Source of the DNA: Flavobacteriaceae bacterium
Lineage (GTDB): Bacteria > Bacteroidota > Bacteroidia > Flavobacteriales > Flavobacteriaceae
DNA: 9,404 bases
Assembly (NCBI GenBank): GCA_030633225.1
Contig: DAOVTF010000051.1
Span: forward strand, 1-9,404
Direction: 5' to 3'
Position numbers and translations under genes: made by a program. Below, in pieces: positions 6,086 to 9,404 of this stretch (position 1 is the stretch's first letter; each line of letters opens with the position of its first letter). The notes below the pieces were generated by a model. The model did not search any database. It worked only from the letters and a program-made list of their open reading frames with translations, and was not told the origin of the DNA.

Positions 6086-7627
6086 TTATATTTTGTGCAG
6101 CCAGTTGCTAAGAGAAACCTCTTTTAAAATAATAGATTTTAAATCACTTATTTTTACTCTTTCTTGTTGCATCGTATCTCTGTGACGAATAGTAACCGTA
6201 TCATCATTTTTTGTTTCATGATCTACCGTTATACAAAATGGAGTTCCAACAGCGTCTTGTCTTCTATATCTTCTGCCTATAGCATCTTTTTCATCATAAC
6301 TTACATTAAAATCAAATTTTAAGTCGTTAATAATTGTTCTTGCAATTTCTGGTAATCCATCTTTTTTTACTAAAGGTAAAACAGCTGCTTTTGTAGGAGC
6401 AAGTACCGCTGGTAATTTTAAGACAATTCTTTCTGATCCATCTTCTAAAACTTCATTTTGTAAAGCGGTAGAAAAAACGGATAAAAACATTCTGTCCAAC
6501 CCAATAGAAGTTTCAATTACGTAAGGAACATAGCTTTTATTCATCTCATGATCAAAGAATTGTAGCTTTTTACCTGAATGTTCTTCATGAGCTTTTAGAT
6601 CAAAGTCAGTTCTTGAATGAATCCCTTCTAGTTCTTTAAAGCCAAAAGGAAAATCAAATTCAATATCAGCAGCTGCATTAGCATAGTGAGCTAATTTATC
6701 ATGATCGTGAAAACGATAATTTTCTTTACCTAAACCAAGAGATAAATGCCAGTTCAATCGTTTTTCTTTCCAATGCTCATACCATTTTAGTTCTTCACCA
6801 GGGCGAACAAAAAACTGCATTTCCATTTGTTCAAATTCACGCATTCTAAAAATAAATTGTCTTGCAACAATTTCATTTCTAAAAGCTTTACCTGTTTGAG
6901 CTATACCAAAAGGAATTTTCATTCTTCCGGTTTTTTGCACATTGGCAAAATTGACAAAAATACCTTGTGCCGTTTCCGGACGTAAATACAGATCCATAGC
7001 AGAATCAGCTGAAGCTCCTAATTTAGTTCCGAACATTAAATTGAACTGTTTGACATCTGTCCAATTTTTTGAGCCAGAAACCGGACATGCAATTTCCAAT
7101 TCTTCTATTAAATTTTTTACTTCTACCAGATCTTCATTCTCAAGAGATTCCCCCATTCTTTTTAAAACTTCATCACGTTTTGATAAATATTTTAAAACTC
7201 TTGGATTTGTAGTAATAAATTCATTTTCATTGAAAGCATCACCAAAGCGTTTTACTGCTTTAGCAATTTCTTTCTTGGCTTTAAGATTTAATTTTTCGGC
7301 ATAATCTTCAATTAAAACATCTGCTCTATATCTTTTTTTAGAATCTTTATTATCTATTAAAGGATCATTAAAGGCATCAACATGCCCTGAGGCTTTCCAA
7401 GTAGTAGGGTGCATAAATATTGCTGAATCAAGACCAACAATATTTTCATTCATTTGCACCATGGCTTTCCACCAATATTCGCGTATATTATTTTTTAGCT
7501 CGACTCCATTTTGGGCGTAATCGTATACAGCGCTTAGTCCATCGTAGATTTCACTTGATTGAAAAACATACCCATACTCTTTGGCATGAGAAATTACTTT
7601 TTTAAATTTATCTTCTTGATTTTTCAA
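6086..7627 (-). CDS. glyS: Glycine--tRNA ligase, single-chain alpha2 type
   Basis: This 513-residue class II aminoacyl-tRNA synthetase attaches glycine to tRNA-Gly in the cytoplasm. It is the eukaryote/archaea-like homodimeric form used by Bacteroidota, not the alpha2beta2 GlyQ/GlyS enzyme. The N-terminus FKKVISHAKEYGYVFQSSEI and YDGLSAVYDYAQNGVELKNN is typical. Motif 1 lies around GHVDAFNDP (81-89). Motif 2 spans about 217-253, with PETAQGIFVNF and the ATP-binding Arg250 in GKAFRNEI. Motif 3 is ETSIGLDRM (372-380). The anticodon-binding domain runs from about 408 to 505. The start must be TTG at 7627: a TAG stop lies in frame two codons upstream (7631-7633), the first in-frame ATG would be at residue 57, and residues 2-20 are conserved in the family. 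It has its own promoter (7673-7701), and an upstream terminator separates it from the preceding coiled-coil gene. Confidence 0.96.
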   Translation of the reverse strand: MKNQEDKFKKVISHAKEYGYVFQSSEIYDGLSAVYDYAQNGVELKNNIREYWWKAMVQMNENIVGLDSAIFMHPTTWKASGHVDAFNDPLIDNKDSKKRYRADVLIEDYAEKLNLKAKKEIAKAVKRFGDAFNENEFITTNPRVLKYLSKRDEVLKRMGESLENEDLVEVKNLIEELEIACPVSGSKNWTDVKQFNLMFGTKLGASADSAMDLYLRPETAQGIFVNFANVQKTGRMKIPFGIAQTGKAFRNEIVARQFIFRMREFEQMEMQFFVRPGEELKWYEHWKEKRLNWHLSLGLGKENYRFHDHDKLAHYANAAADIEFDFPFGFKELEGIHSRTDFDLKAHEEHSGKKLQFFDHEMNKSYVPYVIETSIGLDRMFLSVFSTALQNEVLEDGSERIVLKLPAVLAPTKAAVLPLVKKDGLPEIARTIINDLKFDFNVSYDEKDAIGRRYRRQDAVGTPFCITVDHETKNDDTVTIRHRDTMQQERVKISDLKSIILKEVSLSNWLHKI

Positions 7628-7672
7628 AGGCTATAGTTTTAATATATTTTATTTAAGATTTAATAAGATTGG

Positions 7673-7701
7673 CAAAAATATATAATTTATTTGTCAGGCA
7701 A
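7673..7701 (-). promoter_or_regulatory. glyS promoter (-33 TTG and -7 TATTTTTG)
   Basis: On the minus strand the -7 box TATTTTTG (7680 down to 7673) is a perfect TAnnTTTG, and a TTG at 7701-7699 lies 18 bases upstream. That is within the 17-23 base spacing reported for Flavobacterium promoters. It implies a start near 7667 and a leader of about 40 bases before the TTG codon at 7627. This is the best complete promoter in the window. Confidence 0.7.
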
Positions 7702-7702
7702 T

Positions 7703-7733
7703 AAAAAAAGGAAACACTTTTGTGTTTCCTTTT
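7703..7733 (-). terminator. Rho-independent terminator of the coiled-coil protein gene
   Basis: A perfect 12-base inverted repeat, AAAAGGAAACAC (7706-7717) and GTGTTTCCTTTT (7722-7733), closes a four-base loop. On the minus strand the stem is followed by a run of seven T. It begins 23 bases after the stop at 7757 and insulates glyS from that gene. The flanking A and T runs make it look usable on both strands, but no plus-strand gene reads into it. Confidence 0.88.
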
Positions 7734-7756
7734 AATTTATGTTTTAAAAAGTGGTT

Positions 7757-8662
7757 TTATAATCCTAAAAATGAATCTCCTAATTCCAATTTTGCTCCTC
7801 CAACTAATTTCCCTTCTACATATACTTCAATAGGGTAAGTTCCTTTATCGTATTTATCACCTTTTCTTTCAACTAACATTATAACATCTAAATCAGAGTT
7901 TTCGTAATTAACAATATCTTGCATTGTATACTTAGACTCCGTTCCGTCTTTCTTAATAAATGTTCCTTTAGCATTAATTACTTGTCCTTTTGGGTTTTTT
8001 AAAACAATATATGCTTCTTTGTCACCAGGAGTTGCAATTTCATTCTCTATTAATCTGAATTCTACTTTTATTGCATCTGTTTTCTGCGCCTTGTTAGTTT
8101 CGGTATATTTACCGTTAGAACGCATTTTCATTGCAGTTACATTAACATTTTCAACATTAATAGCTCCACCAATTTCAACTTTTTTAGCCAAATCCATATT
8201 TTGAGAAACTAAAGTGTCATTATAATTAGTTTGGATTACTAATTGTGTATTGATACTGTCTTTTTCTTCAGTTAATAAGTTGTTAGATAATCTTAACGAA
8301 TCTACCTCTTCTAGCAAGCGATCGTTTGTTGCCTTTAAACTAGCTAATTGCCCTCTATATCTACTTAAAGTATTTGAATTAATTTTCTTTAAACTTACAA
8401 CAGAGTCTTTAAAAGCAATTATTTTTTCTTTTTCTATGGATAATGAATCAGATAAACTAGTATTTTGAGCAATTGCTACATCATACTTTTCTTCCATAGC
8501 AGTTAAATTTCCAATAATTTGCTCTTTTTCATCTTGCAAAAATTGAACGGCTTCTTTATGGTCATTATTATTGTAAAATGTATATCCAATTAGACCAAAT
8601 AATAATACCAATAAGGCTATTATTAAAATTTTGTTGTTTGAAGATTTACTGTTTTCTTCCAT
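7757..8662 (-). CDS. Membrane-anchored coiled-coil protein, function unknown
   Basis: This 301-residue protein has a short polar N-terminus (1-11, MEENSKSSNNK), one transmembrane helix at about 12-29 (ILIIALLVLLFGLIGYTF), a long heptad-rich coiled coil at about 36-163 (for example LLEEVDSLRLSNNLLTEEKD at 117-136), and a compact C-terminal beta-rich domain at about 168-300. The C-terminal domain contains VNVTAMKMRSNGKYTETNKA, KVEFRLIENEIATPGDKE and GTYPIEVYVEGKLVGG. By topology the coiled coil and beta domain should be in the periplasm (N-in anchor, no cleavage site). I recall similar Flavobacterium proteins carrying misleading 'chromosome partitioning' labels, which reflect only the coiled coil; I assign no function. 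It is followed by a strong terminator and is divergent from comF. The ATG at 8662 directly precedes the anchor and fits. Confidence 0.85.
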   Translation of the reverse strand: MEENSKSSNNKILIIALLVLLFGLIGYTFYNNNDHKEAVQFLQDEKEQIIGNLTAMEEKYDVAIAQNTSLSDSLSIEKEKIIAFKDSVVSLKKINSNTLSRYRGQLASLKATNDRLLEEVDSLRLSNNLLTEEKDSINTQLVIQTNYNDTLVSQNMDLAKKVEIGGAINVENVNVTAMKMRSNGKYTETNKAQKTDAIKVEFRLIENEIATPGDKEAYIVLKNPKGQVINAKGTFIKKDGTESKYTMQDIVNYENSDLDVIMLVERKGDKYDKGTYPIEVYVEGKLVGGAKLELGDSFLGL

Positions 8663-8811
8663 AATTTTATTATTAATGTTTACTTATTTGAATTAATCTA
8701 TCTTATTAAACGTAAATAATTTAAAAAATTGTATAAAAAACGAACTTTTTTTAACATATTTAATACTCTAACAAATTAGAGTGCTATAATACGACAAAAT
8801 ATGCAAATTTC
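8663..8811. other. Divergent intergenic region between the coiled-coil gene and comF
   Basis: These 149 A+T-rich bases must carry promoters for both flanking genes. On the minus strand TACGTTTA (8707-8714) matches seven of eight positions of the Bacteroidota -7 box but lacks a -33 TTG. On the plus strand I find no good TAnnTTTG. A small hairpin lies at 8765-8782 and a four-codon ORF at 8801-8815. Confidence 0.5.
8765..8782. promoter_or_regulatory. Small perfect inverted repeat upstream of comF
   Basis: ACTCTAA (8765-8771) and TTAGAGT (8776-8782) are a perfect seven-base inverted repeat around CAAA, 29 bases before the comF ATG. It could be an operator half-site pair or a leader hairpin. The arms are short, so chance is possible. 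Confidence 0.3.
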
Positions 8812-8815
8812 ATGA
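8801..8815 (+). other. Four-codon upstream ORF overlapping the comF start
   Basis: ATG CAA ATT TCA TGA encodes MQIS, and its stop overlaps the comF initiation codon as ATGA (8812-8815). It could couple translation of comF to initiation at 8801, or it may be chance. Confidence 0.25.
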
Positions 8816-9404
8816 TAAATCTATTAGAAAATACCTTTAATCTATTTTATCCAAAACAGTGTTTAACATGTGAAAAATCACTAGTTAAAGGTGAAAATAT
8901 TCTTTGCATTTCATGTAGAAATGATTTGCCATTAACTAATTTTATCGAATGGAAAGGGAATAATATAGAAACTTCATTTTATGGAAGAATTCCTGTTGAA
9001 TCTGCTACGTCTTTACTTATTTATAGAAAAAAAGGAAATGTTCAAAAATTAATTTATCAACTTAAATATAAAAATCAACAACAAATAGGTAGTTTTTTAG
9101 GTAATTGGTTAGGGAAAGAATTGGTGTCAAGTAAAAGGTTTAAGTCAATTGATTTTATTATTCCTGTGCCATTACACTCGAATAAGCTAAAACAAAGAGG
9201 ATACAATCAAGTTACTACTTTTGGGAAAAGCTTATCAAAGAATATGAATGTTCCTTTTTTAGAAAATGTTTTGATTCGGATTTCAACTTCAAAAACACAA
9301 ACAAAGAAAAATAGATTTGAGAGGTCAAAAAATGTTAACGAAAAATTTGATTTATCTAACAAAAAAATTCTACAAAACAAGCATGTGCTTTTAATTGATG
9401 ATAT
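8812..9404 (+). CDS. comF: ComF-family phosphoribosyltransferase-like protein (3' end outside the window)
   Basis: The gene runs off the right edge after 197 codons. The N-terminus carries a four-cysteine zinc ribbon, Cys17-x2-Cys20 and Cys32-x2-Cys35, followed by the ComF domain. The family signature PVPLHSNKLKQRGYNQ is present at residues about 121-136, and the visible end (HVLLIDDI) is the start of the PRPP-binding loop of the type I phosphoribosyltransferase fold. In naturally transformable bacteria ComF is a cytoplasmic protein needed for uptake or processing of transforming DNA. In many Bacteroidota it is a conserved stand-alone gene with an untested role. The ATG at 8812 fits the family start (NLFYPKQCLTC close to the N-terminus); the ATG at 8801 reaches a stop after four codons. 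The zinc ribbon is intact and nothing suggests a pseudogene, but the end of the catalytic loop and the C-terminus are not visible. Confidence 0.9.
   Translation, partial: MINLLENTFNLFYPKQCLTCEKSLVKGENILCISCRNDLPLTNFIEWKGNNIETSFYGRIPVESATSLLIYRKKGNVQKLIYQLKYKNQQQIGSFLGNWLGKELVSSKRFKSIDFIIPVPLHSNKLKQRGYNQVTTFGKSLSKNMNVPFLENVLIRISTSKTQTKKNRFERSKNVNEKFDLSNKKILQNKHVLLIDD

Noticed and set aside
6942..7605. Two plus-strand open frames (6942-7304 and 7420-7605) inside glyS
   Set aside because: They are antisense shadows of an unmistakable glycyl-tRNA synthetase.
8019..8468. Two plus-strand open frames inside the coiled-coil gene
   Set aside because: Antisense shadows; their Phe/Leu/Ser richness is what the reverse complement of Lys/Glu/Asn-rich coiled coil produces.
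7757..8662. Label as a chromosome partitioning or SMC-like protein
   Set aside because: The resemblance is only the coiled coil; there is no ATPase motif, and the N-terminal anchor places it in the envelope.
8785..8790. TATAAT as a sigma-70 style -10 box for comF
   Set aside because: Bacteroidota primary sigma factors use TAnnTTTG rather than TATAAT, there is no TTGACA, and such hexamers are common by chance in this composition.
1..9404. CRISPR array, toxin-antitoxin pair, prophage, insertion sequence or anti-phage system
   Set aside because: I saw no regular direct repeats, transposase or integrase motifs, terminal repeats or defence-type genes on either strand; all coding space is explained by core-type genes.

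Overview
The window looks like a chromosomal segment of a low-GC Bacteroidota bacterium, most likely a member of the Flavobacteriaceae. The reasons are the strong A+T bias, the absence of Shine-Dalgarno sequences before genes, matches to the Bacteroidota promoter -7 box (TAnnTTTG), a eukaryote-like single-chain glycyl-tRNA synthetase, a TonB-dependent receptor with a carboxypeptidase-regulatory-like N-terminal domain, and two large or membrane-anchored proteins of types I associate with flavobacteria. I see no insertion sequence, tRNA, rRNA, CRISPR array or phage gene. It reads as core genome rather than a mobile region.

Layout, left to right: (1) 1-691, minus: N-terminal 230 codons of a TonB-dependent outer-membrane receptor, cut by the window edge. 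(2) 743-784: stem-loop. (3) 793-1131, minus: ArsC/Spx-family thioredoxin-fold reductase. (4) 1132-1297: divergent intergenic region. (5) 1298-2065, plus: TatD-family metal-dependent hydrolase/DNase. (6) 2070-2558, plus: Ogt-type O6-methylguanine-DNA methyltransferase, four bases after tatD, with a C-terminal pentapeptide that resembles a sliding-clamp-binding motif. (7) 2613-6032, plus: a 1139-residue exported, predicted outer-membrane beta-barrel protein of unknown function with a TTG start, an internal divergent domain duplication and an EF-hand-like motif. (8) 6048-6075: imperfect hairpin between convergent genes. (9) 6086-7627, minus: glycyl-tRNA synthetase, also with a TTG start. (10) 7673-7733: glyS promoter abutting a strong terminator. 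(11) 7757-8662, minus: membrane-anchored coiled-coil protein of unknown function. (12) 8663-8811: divergent intergenic region with a small hairpin and a four-codon upstream ORF. (13) 8812-9404, plus: ComF-family protein, cut by the right edge.

Functionally, tatD and ogt form a small translationally linked unit that could serve DNA repair. The giant outer-membrane protein follows on the same strand and may have its own promoter. The remaining genes are ordinary housekeeping (glyS), redox (ArsC-like), uptake (TonB receptor, ComF) and cell-envelope genes, mostly in separate transcription units. The least described items are the 1139-residue outer-membrane protein and the 301-residue coiled-coil protein. 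No clear new multi-gene system is visible.
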